NCBI GenBank assembly: GCA_021154065.1
Contig: JAJKJG010000310.1
Coordinates: 1-7,036, forward strand
DNA length: 7,036 bases
Direction: 5' to 3'
From: Methylobacterium sp.
Lineage (GTDB): Bacteria; Pseudomonadota; Alphaproteobacteria; Rhizobiales; Beijerinckiaceae
Shown here: in pieces, positions 1 through 5,919 of the stretch
How the letters are laid out: each line of letters begins with the position of its first letter
Position numbering within the stretch: position 1 is the stretch's first letter
The notes under the pieces: generated by a model
Databases searched by the model: none
Told to the model about the DNA's origin: nothing
Seen by the model: only the letters and a program-made list of their open reading frames with translations
Position numbers and translations under genes: made by a program

Positions 1-2121
1 GCCATCCCCGGCGTGAGGCTGGTGCTGACGGCGCCCGACGTAGCCCATCTCGGCGACGTTCCCTGCCAGGCGCCGGTGCCGAACGACGGCGGCAGCCAGG
101 GGCATCTGGCGCACATCCCGGTGCTCGCCCGCGACACGGTGCGGCACGTCGGCGACGCCATCGCCTTCGTTGTCGCCGACGACGTGGCGGCGGCACGGGA
201 CGGCGTCGAGGCGATCGGCGTCGATTACGAGGTGCTGCCGGCGATCGTCGACCTGCGCGGGGCGATCCGGGACGGCGCGCCGGCGGTCTGGAGCGAAGCT
301 CCGAACAACGTCGCCTTCGATGCCAGCCTCGGCGACAAAGCCGCCGTCGAGGAGGCCTTCGCCACGGCGCCGCGCAGCGCCGCGATCGCGATCGAGAACA
401 ACCGGCTGATCACCAACTTCATGGAAACCCGCGGCGTCATCGCGGCCTATGACGCCGCGGCCGAGAGCTTCACCCTGACGATCTCGAGCCAGGGCGTCCA
501 CAGCTTGCGCGACACGCTCGCGAACCAGGTCCTGAAGGTCGACCCGGCGAAGGTCAGGGTGATCACGCCGGACGTCGGCGGCGGCTTCGGCACCAAGAGC
601 TTCATGTACCGCGAATACGCGCTCGCGGCCGAAGCCGCGCGCCGCCTCGGCCGCCCGGTCAAGTGGGTGGCCGACCGCATGGACCACTTCACCGGCGATT
701 CGCAGGGGCGCGACAATTTCTCCACCGGCGAGGTCGCGCTTTCCGCCGACGGGCGCTTCCTCGCGATGCGCTTCGACATCCTCGCGAACCTCGGCGCCTA
801 TCTGTCGCAGTTCGGACCCTACATCCCCTATCTCGGCGCCACCATGATGACGGGGGTCTACGGCACGCCCCTGATCCATGTCCGGGTCCGCGGCGTCTAC
901 ACCCACACCGTGCCGGTCGACGCCTATCGCGGCGCCGGGCGGCCCGAGGCCGCCTACCTCCTCGAGCGCCTCGTCGACCGTGCCGCGCGCGAGCTCGGGG
1001 CGAAGCCCGACGCGCTCCGGCGGCGGAACTTCATCCAGCCCCGGCAGATGCCCTACAAGACGCCGATCGGCGATCGCACCTACGACACCGGCGATTTCCG
1101 CGGCCACATGGAAAGGGCCATGGAGCTCGCCGATTGGACGGGCTTCAAGGAGCGGCTCAGGGCGTCGCGCAAGGCGCGCAAGCTCAGGGGGATCGGGCTT
1201 GCCACCTACATCGAATGCACGGCCTGGGGCGAAGGCGAGGACGCGCAGGTGCGGCTCGAGGAGGACGGCACCGTCACCGTCTTCTCCGGCACGCAATCGA
1301 ACGGGCAGGGCCATGCGACGGCCTATGCGCAGTTCGCGGCCGAGCACCTCGACGTGCCGCTCGATCGCATCCGGGTCGTGCAGGGCGACACGGCGCGGGT
1401 CCGGACCGGGAACGGCACCGGCGGCTCGCGCTCGATCCCGATCGGCGGCGTCTCGGTCGGCGCCGCGTCCCAGGACCTCGCGCGCAAGCTCAAGGAGCTC
1501 GCCTCCGACGAGCTCGAAGCCGCGGCCGCGGATCTCGAGATCGCGGACGGCGCGGTGCGGGTCGTCGGGACCGACCGGCGGATCGCCTTTCCCGAGCTCG
1601 CGCGCCTGCCTGGCGCGACCGAGGAGGCGCGCACCGGCGCCGCGAGCTTCGTGCCGCCGGACGCGACCTATCCGAACGGCACGCATATCGCCGAGGTCGA
1701 GATCGACCCGGACACCGGCGTGACCGCGCTCACGCGCTACACCGTCTGTGACGATTTCGGGCGAGCCGTGAACCCGCTCCTGCTCGAAGGCCAGGTGCAT
1801 GGCGGCGTCGTGCAGGGGATCGGGCAGGCGCTGCACGAGCGCGCCGTCTACGACGCCGAGGGCCAGCTGCTCACGGCGAGCTTCATGGACTACGCTCTGC
1901 CGCGCGCCGAGGACGTGCCGTTCCTGCGCTTCGAGACCCGCAACGTGCCCTCGACGACGAACCCGCTCGGCATCAAGGGCGCCGGCGAAGCGGGCTCGAT
2001 CGGATCGTGCCCGGCGGTCATGAACGCCGTCGTCGACGCGCTCGACCGCGGCCATGGCCTGCGCGATATCGACATGCCGGCGACGCCGCACGCGATCCGC
2101 AAGGCGCTCGCGACGCGATGA
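1..2121 (+). CDS. Xanthine dehydrogenase/CoxL-family molybdopterin-binding subunit (5' partial)
   Basis: Large catalytic subunit of a molybdenum hydroxylase, carrying the molybdopterin-cytosine-dinucleotide type cofactor. It normally works with a small 2Fe-2S subunit and an FAD subunit, neither visible here. The frame is open from base 1 (Ala-Ile-Pro-Gly-Val...), so the GTG at 13 is an internal Val and the true start lies upstream; roughly 60-80 residues are probably missing from the family's usual ~760-790. In the 706 visible residues I see GGGFGTK at 193-199, AYRGAGR at 308-314, the cofactor-binding GQGH at 435-438, a TGNGTGGSRS segment near 470, and GAGEAG with the likely catalytic Glu at 663. 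AYRGAGR replaces the AYxCSFR of form I CO dehydrogenase, removing the Cys that ligates copper. The protein is therefore a 'form II'/generic hydroxylase, perhaps acting on a purine, aldehyde or N-heterocycle; the substrate cannot be told from sequence. It overlaps the next gene by 4 bases. Confidence 0.95.
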   Translation, partial: AIPGVRLVLTAPDVAHLGDVPCQAPVPNDGGSQGHLAHIPVLARDTVRHVGDAIAFVVADDVAAARDGVEAIGVDYEVLPAIVDLRGAIRDGAPAVWSEAPNNVAFDASLGDKAAVEEAFATAPRSAAIAIENNRLITNFMETRGVIAAYDAAAESFTLTISSQGVHSLRDTLANQVLKVDPAKVRVITPDVGGGFGTKSFMYREYALAAEAARRLGRPVKWVADRMDHFTGDSQGRDNFSTGEVALSADGRFLAMRFDILANLGAYLSQFGPYIPYLGATMMTGVYGTPLIHVRVRGVYTHTVPVDAYRGAGRPEAAYLLERLVDRAARELGAKPDALRRRNFIQPRQMPYKTPIGDRTYDTGDFRGHMERAMELADWTGFKERLRASRKARKLRGIGLATYIECTAWGEGEDAQVRLEEDGTVTVFSGTQSNGQGHATAYAQFAAEHLDVPLDRIRVVQGDTARVRTGNGTGGSRSIPIGGVSVGAASQDLARKLKELASDELEAAAADLEIADGAVRVVGTDRRIAFPELARLPGATEEARTGAASFVPPDATYPNGTHIAEVEIDPDTGVTALTRYTVCDDFGRAVNPLLLEGQVHGGVVQGIGQALHERAVYDAEGQLLTASFMDYALPRAEDVPFLRFETRNVPSTTNPLGIKGAGEAGSIGSCPAVMNAVVDALDRGHGLRDIDMPATPHAIRKALATR

Positions 2122-2651
2122 GCGACGAGCCGCTTGCGCTCGTCATCCGGCCCTTCGCGGACGCCGATCTGCCGGCGGTGCGCGCGCTGTTCGTGCAGGT
2201 CAACCGCGACCTCGCTCCGCATACAATGCGCGATGCGTTCGAGGCCTACATCGCGCGCTCGCTCCGCGAAGAGATCGACCGCATTCCGGCCTACTATGCC
2301 GAGCGCCAGGGCGGGTTCTGGGTCGGCCACGATCAAGACGGCGCGCTCCTGGGGACGTTCGGGATCGAGCGCGCCGCGGAGGATGGGGCTGCGGAGCTGC
2401 GGCGCATGTACGTGCAGCCGTCGGCCCGGCGCCGCGGCGTCGCGCGGACAATGCTCGCCCGGGCGGAAGTGGAAGCCCGGCGCGCCGGTTATCGGCGCAT
2501 CGTGCTGAGCACCTCCGAGCTTCAGCACGCGGCGCTCGCCTTCTATCGCGGCGCCGGTTACGAGGCGCTTGGTGAAGAGCTCGCGACCGCCGCCACGAAC
2601 AAGACGGTCGGCGGCGGCATCAGGCGCTTCCATTTCGCGAAGCGGCTGTAG
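2118..2651 (+). CDS. GNAT family N-acetyltransferase
   Basis: A 177-residue acetyl-CoA-dependent N-acetyltransferase. After an N-terminal strand (LVIRPFADADL, residues 8-18) comes the GNAT core. Strand 4 is ELRRMYVQPSA at 93-103, the pyrophosphate-binding loop RRRGVA at 104-109, and the following helix ends near 122. A later FYRGAGYEALGE segment matches the conserved C-terminal GNAT motif. The ATG at 2118 is chosen because it overlaps the upstream stop as ATGA and because coding similarity begins with the typical 'IRPF.DADL' opening; the frame is open further upstream (to 2007), but that stretch is antiparallel-frame noise inside the hydroxylase gene. There is no strong ribosome-binding site (only AAGG at 2101-2104, too distant), which fits translational coupling to the hydroxylase. 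The acetyl acceptor is unknown. Residues 30-65 (charged, predicted helical) are probably the substrate-side region. Confidence 0.9.
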   Translation: MSDEPLALVIRPFADADLPAVRALFVQVNRDLAPHTMRDAFEAYIARSLREEIDRIPAYYAERQGGFWVGHDQDGALLGTFGIERAAEDGAAELRRMYVQPSARRRGVARTMLARAEVEARRAGYRRIVLSTSELQHAALAFYRGAGYEALGEELATAATNKTVGGGIRRFHFAKRL

Positions 2652-2673
2652 GCCGGAACCCGCCGCGCACGGT

Positions 2674-2686
2674 TTACGAGCCGTAA
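2674..2686. repeat. Short inverted repeat TTACG-AGC-CGTAA
   Basis: Perfect 5-bp arms (2674-2678 and 2682-2686) around a 3-bp centre, extendable to 7 bp with one G-U pair (2672-2688). It lies 23 bases after the acetyltransferase stop. No T-run follows, so it is not a standard intrinsic terminator; it could be a weak hairpin or a protein-binding dyad. It may be chance. Confidence 0.3.
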
Positions 2687-2805
2687 GCGCGACCGCTCAG
2701 ATTCGATTTACCTGAACCGCGATTCAGATTTGGCCATTAACCGGCCGGAACCGGTGCTCATCGCAAGGTCGGGGAACACAGGAACACCGGCGTCCAGCAA
2801 TGGCC

Positions 2806-2812
2806 GGGGAGG
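2806..2812 (+). promoter_or_regulatory. Ribosome-binding site of the 153-aa gene
   Basis: GGGGAGG lies 9 bases before the ATG at 2822. It is the strongest Shine-Dalgarno-like site in the window and fixes that start codon. Confidence 0.7.
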
Positions 2813-2821
2813 CGTCAGCAG

Positions 2822-3283
2822 ATGGCTAAGAATCTTCCTTCCGACTTCACCGACAAGATCCTGGCGAAGGACCGCATCAGCTTCGGCGACGTGCGGCGGC
2901 TCAAGCGCGACATCCTGCCGGACGGCATCGCCTCGCGCGAAGAGGCCGAGGCGCTCCTCGGCCTCGACCGCGCGGTGACGAAGGCCGACGCGGCCTGGGA
3001 GCGCTGGCTCGTCACGACCGTCGTCGACTTCGTGGTCTGGGCCGAGCGCCCGACCGGCATCGTCGACGAGGACACGGCGCTGTGGCTTGCGGCGGCGTTG
3101 CGAGCCCACGCCGGGACCCGCGCCGGGAAGCGAGGACGCCTGATCGCGCGCGAGATCGCCGAGGAAGCGCACGCCTTCGAGAACGACGCGCTCGCGACGC
3201 TTGCCGGCATCGGCGCTTCATCGCCTCGCCCGCGGCGCAACCGCCAGCCCGCAACCGAGCCGGCACTCGCCGCGCAGCTCTGA
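2822..3283 (+). CDS. Conserved-looking hypothetical protein, 153 aa
   Basis: I do not recognise a named family with confidence, although the layout resembles uncharacterised alphaproteobacterial proteins I associate with Hyphomicrobiales. It is a soluble, largely helical protein with no signal peptide. Visible parts are a charged N-terminal helical region (FTDKILAKDRISFGDVRRLKRD, residues 9-30), a helix rich in Glu/Ala (EEAEALLGLDRAV, 40-52) and a Trp-containing central segment with W59, W62, W73 and W88. Around residues 70-89 the pattern is FVVWAERPTG followed by VDEDTALWL, the segment most likely to be conserved. Next come an Arg/Lys-rich stretch and a final helix (IAREIAEEAHAFENDAL, 108-124), then a Pro/Arg-rich tail from about 134 that looks disordered. 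The start is set by GGGGAGG 9 bases upstream. The gene appears monocistronic and converges on a small gene on the other strand, 40 bases away. No catalytic motif is evident. Confidence 0.85.
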   Translation: MAKNLPSDFTDKILAKDRISFGDVRRLKRDILPDGIASREEAEALLGLDRAVTKADAAWERWLVTTVVDFVVWAERPTGIVDEDTALWLAAALRAHAGTRAGKRGRLIAREIAEEAHAFENDALATLAGIGASSPRPRRNRQPATEPALAAQL

Positions 3284-3285
3284 AC

Positions 3286-3313
3286 GCGGCGCAGACGAAA
3301 ATCGCGGCGCCGC
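3286..3313. terminator. Hairpin between two convergent genes
   Basis: GCGGCGC (3286-3292) pairs perfectly with GCGCCGC (3307-3313). A smaller nested stem CGA/TCG (3296-3298 and 3302-3304) lies in the loop. The structure fills most of the 40-bp gap between the + strand 153-aa gene and the minus-strand 61-aa gene, the place for a bidirectional terminator. Neither strand has a T-run directly after the stem, so it is not a canonical Rho-independent terminator. Confidence 0.4.
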
Positions 3314-3323
3314 CTAGAGGGTG

Positions 3324-3509
3324 TCAGGACTGCCGGTCGTTGTCCTGGTCGGTGGATCGCGCCGGTGCGGCGGCTTTGGCGGCAACCCGCGCCACCACCT
3401 TCGGGTTCGGCCGCTGCTCCCACTCCGGATGATCCTTGCGCAGAGCGGCGATTCGCTGAACCGAGTCGGTGACGCTTTGCGCGGCGCCGGTGATGAAGTG
3501 CTTTGCCAC
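3324..3509 (-). CDS. Small hypothetical protein, 61 aa, GTG start
   Basis: Predicted 61-residue protein with a GTG start at 3509-3507 and TGA at 3326-3324, unrecognised. AAAGGG lies 5 bases upstream of the GTG, a reasonable ribosome-binding site. The codons are mostly G/C-ending (for example AAG CAC TTC ATC ACC GGC GCC GCG), as in true genes here. The protein opens MAKHFITGAA, continues with a probable amphipathic helix (SVTDSVQRIAALRKDHPEW, residues 12-30), then a basic/Ala-rich stretch (PKVVARVAAKAAAPAR, 36-51) and a polar end. There is no signal peptide or membrane segment. The same frame stays open far upstream to about 4349, but that part is antisense to the minC-like gene and does not look like protein. 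The gene diverges from that gene across a 168-bp spacer. Reality is likely but unproven; it could be a chance frame. Confidence 0.55.
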   Translation of the reverse strand: MAKHFITGAAQSVTDSVQRIAALRKDHPEWEQRPNPKVVARVAAKAAAPARSTDQDNDRQS

Positions 3510-3677
3510 TGTTGCCCTTTCGAATCGCGCCTGAAGCGCGCTTGAGCAGTGCTCTCTTGCGAGCGCGTCGCCAGTGTTGCGCGGCCACACCTGCGAACAA
3601 TCGCAACGCCCCGCGATGCGCAACCTCCCGTTAACCACGACGCACCAGAGTCGGCGCGGAACACCTCGGGACTTGTG
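3510..3677. promoter_or_regulatory. Divergent promoter region with adjacent palindromes
   Basis: A 168-bp spacer separates the divergent 61-aa gene (-) and the minC-like gene (+). It contains the perfect 10-bp palindrome AAGCGCGCTT (3534-3543), immediately followed by the perfect inverted repeat GAGCA-G-TGCTC (3544-3554). TTCGAA lies at 3519-3524. Further right are GTTGCGC (3576-3582) and its reverse complement GCGCAAC (3618-3624), plus a second CGCAAC at 3602-3607. GTTAACC occurs at 3630-3636; TTAACC resembles part of the CtrA-type sites known in alphaproteobacteria, but a half-site of six bases is weak evidence. I cannot point to definite -35/-10 boxes. Confidence 0.45.
3515..3520 (-). promoter_or_regulatory. 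Ribosome-binding site of the 61-aa gene
   Basis: Reading the minus strand, AAAGGG precedes the GTG start (3509-3507) by 5 bases. It decides the small-gene start, since no ATG is available nearby in frame. Confidence 0.45.
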
Positions 3678-4241
3678 ATGCAGCAGAGTAGCGCGAAGCG
3701 TCGACGTCGGTCTGCCGGCCCTCAGGCTTCGTCGCGGCGATCCGCGAACCTGAGTGCCCTGTGCAAGAGCGAGCTCGTGGCGCTCGTGTCGGAGCTGCAG
3801 GCGCAGGGCCGGCCGGCGGCCGAGGTCGCGGCCGGCGATATCTCCGGCGCGCCCGCGCCGGAGCAGCCCACTGTCCCCGACGCTCCGCCGGCCACGGCGA
3901 AGCCGCTTCGCGGTCCGTGCCTCTTCATCGACGATTCGGTCCGCTCCGGACAGACGATCGAGTTCCCGGACGGCGACGTGACGGTGATCGGCTCGGTCGG
4001 TTCTGGCGCCGAGATCATCGCCGGCGGCTCGATCCACGTCTACGGCACGCTCAGGGGCAGAGCCCTTGCCGGCACCGCCGGCGACGGCACGGCGCGCATC
4101 TTCTGCCGCCGCTTCGAGGCCGAGCTTCTCGCGATCGACGGCCGCTATCGGGTGGCGGAAAATCTCGACCCGAGCCTGCGCGGCCGCCCGGTCCAGGCTC
4201 GTCTCGACGGCATGGCGATGACGCTCTCGCCGCTCGATTGA
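3678..4241 (+). CDS. minC: MinC C-terminal-domain protein lacking the usual N-terminal domain
   Basis: Septum-site-determining protein family. Of 187 residues, about 81-187 form the MinC C-terminal right-handed beta-helix domain. It opens [21 protein letters not shown], holds the repeated Gly-rich turns ([25 protein letters not shown]) and ends with [16 protein letters not shown] and [13 protein letters not shown] (89-92) is the motif known in MinC for MinD binding. In typical MinC (about 220-260 residues) an N-terminal domain inhibits FtsZ assembly. Here residues 1-80 are instead a basic tail (KRRRR at 7-11, further Arg at 20-21), one likely helix ([20 protein letters not shown], 25-44) and a Pro/Ala-rich linker (46-77). 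I chose ATG 3678; GTG 3675 is an alternative, and the frame is open to 3549 without recognisable protein. No strong ribosome-binding site is visible. No minD or minE follows. Domain identity is very secure; function as a division inhibitor is uncertain. Confidence 0.9.
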   Translation: MQQSSAKRRRRSAGPQASSRRSANLSALCKSELVALVSELQAQGRPAAEVAAGDISGAPAPEQPTVPDAPPATAKPLRGPCLFIDDSVRSGQTIEFPDGDVTVIGSVGSGAEIIAGGSIHVYGTLRGRALAGTAGDGTARIFCRRFEAELLAIDGRYRVAENLDPSLRGRPVQARLDGMAMTLSPLD

Positions 4242-4247
4242 GCGGCG

Positions 4248-4275
4248 GGCACCGACGACCGGCAAACCCGGTGCC
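4248..4275 (+). terminator. Hairpin after the minC-like gene
   Basis: GGCACCG (4248-4254) pairs with CGGTGCC (4269-4275) across a 14-base loop. An alternative stem ACCGG/CCGGT (4258-4262 and 4268-4272) competes with it. The stem begins 7 bases after the stop and is followed by pyrimidine-rich GATCTCTTCTC without a real T-run. It is a possible transcription end or RNA-stabilising hairpin. Confidence 0.4.
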
Positions 4276-4321
4276 GATCTCTTCTCAGCCGCTTCATCAC
4301 GTCTCGCTCCTCCCGGATTTT

Positions 4322-4342
4322 CCACGGTAGGCTTACCTTTGG
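4322..4342. promoter_or_regulatory. Imperfect palindrome upstream of the M81 gene
   Basis: GGTAGGCTTACC (4326-4337) is nearly self-complementary, with GGTA/TACC arms and one G-T mismatch. It is flanked by CCA (4322-4324) and TGG (4340-4342), giving a 21-bp dyad. It lies 53 bases before the M81 start codon, in the 154-bp spacer 4242-4395, where an operator would be expected. The binding protein is unknown. Confidence 0.35.
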
Positions 4343-4385
4343 CGCCCACACCTCGTCGGTGGTCGACTCGGACGCCCTATCCTGC

Positions 4386-4389
4386 GGAG
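4386..4389 (+). promoter_or_regulatory. Ribosome-binding site of the M81 gene
   Basis: GGAG with a 6-base spacer to ATG 4396. It supports this start over the in-frame TTG at 4339. Confidence 0.6.
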
Positions 4390-4395
4390 CAGCAC

Positions 4396-5919
4396 ATGTC
4401 GCGGATTGCAGTCGGCGGGTTTCAGCATGAGACGAATTCATTCGTCACCACGGACACCGACTACGCCTACTTCACCAGCCATCGCGATCGGCCGCCGCTC
4501 GTGCGTGGGGTGGAGGTCGTTCGCGCGCTGAGCAAGACGAGCTTCGCGCTCTCCGGTTTCCTTGATGCGATCGGCGACCGGCACGCGATCGCGCCCCTCC
4601 TGTGGACGAGCGGCGGCGCCGGCGGCACGGTCACGGCGGATGCCTTCGAGCGCATCGCGGGCGAGCTCGCCCGCCGCCTGTCGGAGGCCATGCCGGTCGA
4701 CGGCGTCTATCTCGACCTCCACGGCGCCATGGTGACGCGATCCTTCGAGGATGGCGAAGGCGAGCTGCTGCGGCGCGTTCGGGCGGCAGTCGGTGCGCGT
4801 GTGCCGATTGCGATCAGCCTCGACTACCACGCGAACGTCACGCCCGAGATGGTCGAGCACGCGGACAGCATCGTCGCTTATCGGACCTATCCCCATGTCG
4901 ACCGGGCCGAGACCGGCGCCTTCGCGGCGAAGGCTCTCTCGCTCCTCCTCGAACGCGGCCGTCCGGCGGGGCGCGCGCTTCGCAAGCTGCCCTTCCTCAT
5001 TCCGCTGAACGATCAATGCACGCTGGTCGAGCCGTCGAGGAGCGTTGTTGCCCGCACCGCCGTGGCCGAGGGCGATCTCGTCGATCTCTCCTATCTGGCG
5101 GGCTTCCCGCCCGCCGACCTCCACTGGTGCGGACCGGCCGTGGTCGCCCACGCCTTCGACCAGGAGAGTGCCGACGGCGCCGCCGATGCGCTTGCCCGTG
5201 AGATCGTCGCGCGGGAGGCTGAGTTCGCCGTGCCGATGATGCCGACAGAGGAGGGCGTGCGCGAGGCAATGGCGCTTGCCCGCTCCGCCTCACGCCCGGT
5301 GGTGCTTGCGGACACGCAGGACAATCCCGGCTGCGGCGCCACGGCGGATACGACCGGCGTCCTCAAGACGCTCGTCGCGCTCGGTGCCGAGGGCGCGGTG
5401 ATCGGCTATCTCTGTGATGCCGAAGCAGCGAAGGCGGCGCACGCCGCCGGCGAGGGCGCGGAGGTGGCGCTCGCGCTCGGCGGGCGCTCGGGGCCGGAAG
5501 GCGTGACGCCTTTCGAGGGCCGGTTCACGGTCGAGCGGCTCGGCGACGGCAAGATGCGCACCACGGGGGCGGTATCGGGCGGGCGCGATATCGATCTCGG
5601 GCCGATGGCGCTGCTGAGGATCGGCGGCACCTCGATCGCAGTGACCTCGAAGCGCATGCAGGCGCTCGACCAGGCGCCGTTCCGGCACCTCGGCGTCGAG
5701 CCGAAAGAGCAGAAGATCCTCGTCCTCAAGAGCACCTGTCATTTCCGTGCCGAGTTCGAGCCGATCGCCGAGAAGGTCATCGTGGTGATCGCGCCCGGCG
5801 GCTACATGGCCGACCCGGCGCGCTACCCCTACCGGCGTCTGCGGCCGGGCGTTCGGCTGCGCCCGCTCGGGCCCGAGTGGGCTGGGGCACCTAAAGACGC
5901 ATCATCACCTTGCCGATGA
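4396..5919 (+). CDS. M81 family (MlrC-like) zinc metallopeptidase
   Basis: A 507-residue protein of the MlrC/M81 family, named after the enzyme acting late in microcystin breakdown; most members have unknown peptide substrates. The family signature GGFQHETNSF is at 7-16, where E12 is a probable metal ligand. Further probable ligands are H109 in LDLHGAM, D143 and H145 in SLDYHAN, and H167 in YPHVD. Their spacing (34, 36 and 58 residues after H109) agrees with the ligand set I recall for Sphingomonas MlrC. The C-terminal domain opens near DTQDNPG (306-312) and ends with YRRLRPGVRLRPLGP, the usual family ending. All expected residues are present, so it should be active. No signal peptide is seen, so it is cytoplasmic. 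GGAG 6 bases before ATG 4396 fixes the start; the 19 in-frame residues upstream do not look like protein. Its last 29 bases overlap the convergent reductase gene. Confidence 0.95.
   Translation: MSRIAVGGFQHETNSFVTTDTDYAYFTSHRDRPPLVRGVEVVRALSKTSFALSGFLDAIGDRHAIAPLLWTSGGAGGTVTADAFERIAGELARRLSEAMPVDGVYLDLHGAMVTRSFEDGEGELLRRVRAAVGARVPIAISLDYHANVTPEMVEHADSIVAYRTYPHVDRAETGAFAAKALSLLLERGRPAGRALRKLPFLIPLNDQCTLVEPSRSVVARTAVAEGDLVDLSYLAGFPPADLHWCGPAVVAHAFDQESADGAADALAREIVAREAEFAVPMMPTEEGVREAMALARSASRPVVLADTQDNPGCGATADTTGVLKTLVALGAEGAVIGYLCDAEAAKAAHAAGEGAEVALALGGRSGPEGVTPFEGRFTVERLGDGKMRTTGAVSGGRDIDLGPMALLRIGGTSIAVTSKRMQALDQAPFRHLGVEPKEQKILVLKSTCHFRAEFEPIAEKVIVVIAPGGYMADPARYPYRRLRPGVRLRPLGPEWAGAPKDASSPCR

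Larger units (their letters stand above)
2652..2821 (+). promoter_or_regulatory. Intergenic spacer, probable promoter region of the 153-aa gene
   Basis: This 170-bp spacer contains a stretch (about 2698-2740) clearly richer in A/T than its surroundings. In it lies the inverted repeat CTGAA (2712-2716)/TTCAG (2723-2727) with a 6-bp centre, next to repeated GATT words (2704-2707, 2721-2724, 2727-2730). A TTAACC sits at 2737-2742, followed by the palindrome CCGGCCGG (2741-2748). The local drop in GC before a gene with a good ribosome-binding site suggests a promoter, but I cannot assign -35/-10 boxes with confidence. Confidence 0.4.

Noticed and set aside
663..1751. Long alternative + strand frame (362 codons) inside the hydroxylase gene
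   Set aside because: Arg/Gly/Pro-rich translation typical of an out-of-frame reading of GC-rich coding DNA; the hydroxylase frame carries all family motifs.
1890..2633. 247-codon minus-strand frame opposite the hydroxylase end and acetyltransferase
   Set aside because: Antisense shadow of two well-supported genes; no family resemblance and no ribosome-binding site considered convincing.
2737..2742. TTAACC here and at 3631-3636 as possible CtrA-binding half-sites
   Set aside because: Neither has the second TTAA at the required 7-base spacing, and a 6-base match alone is not adequate evidence.
3321..3545. 74-codon + strand frame between the 153-aa gene and minC
   Set aside because: Gly/Arg/Leu-rich sequence without a ribosome-binding site; the opposite-strand 61-aa frame has better codon use and a Shine-Dalgarno-like site.
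3324..4349. 341-codon minus-strand frame across the minC-like gene
   Set aside because: Most of it is the antisense of MinC_C and looks like charged low-complexity noise. Only its last 61 codons, from the GTG at 3509, look like a gene.
4438..5151. 237-codon minus-strand frame opposite the M81 gene
   Set aside because: Antisense of conserved metal-binding regions; charged, repetitive composition typical of shadows.
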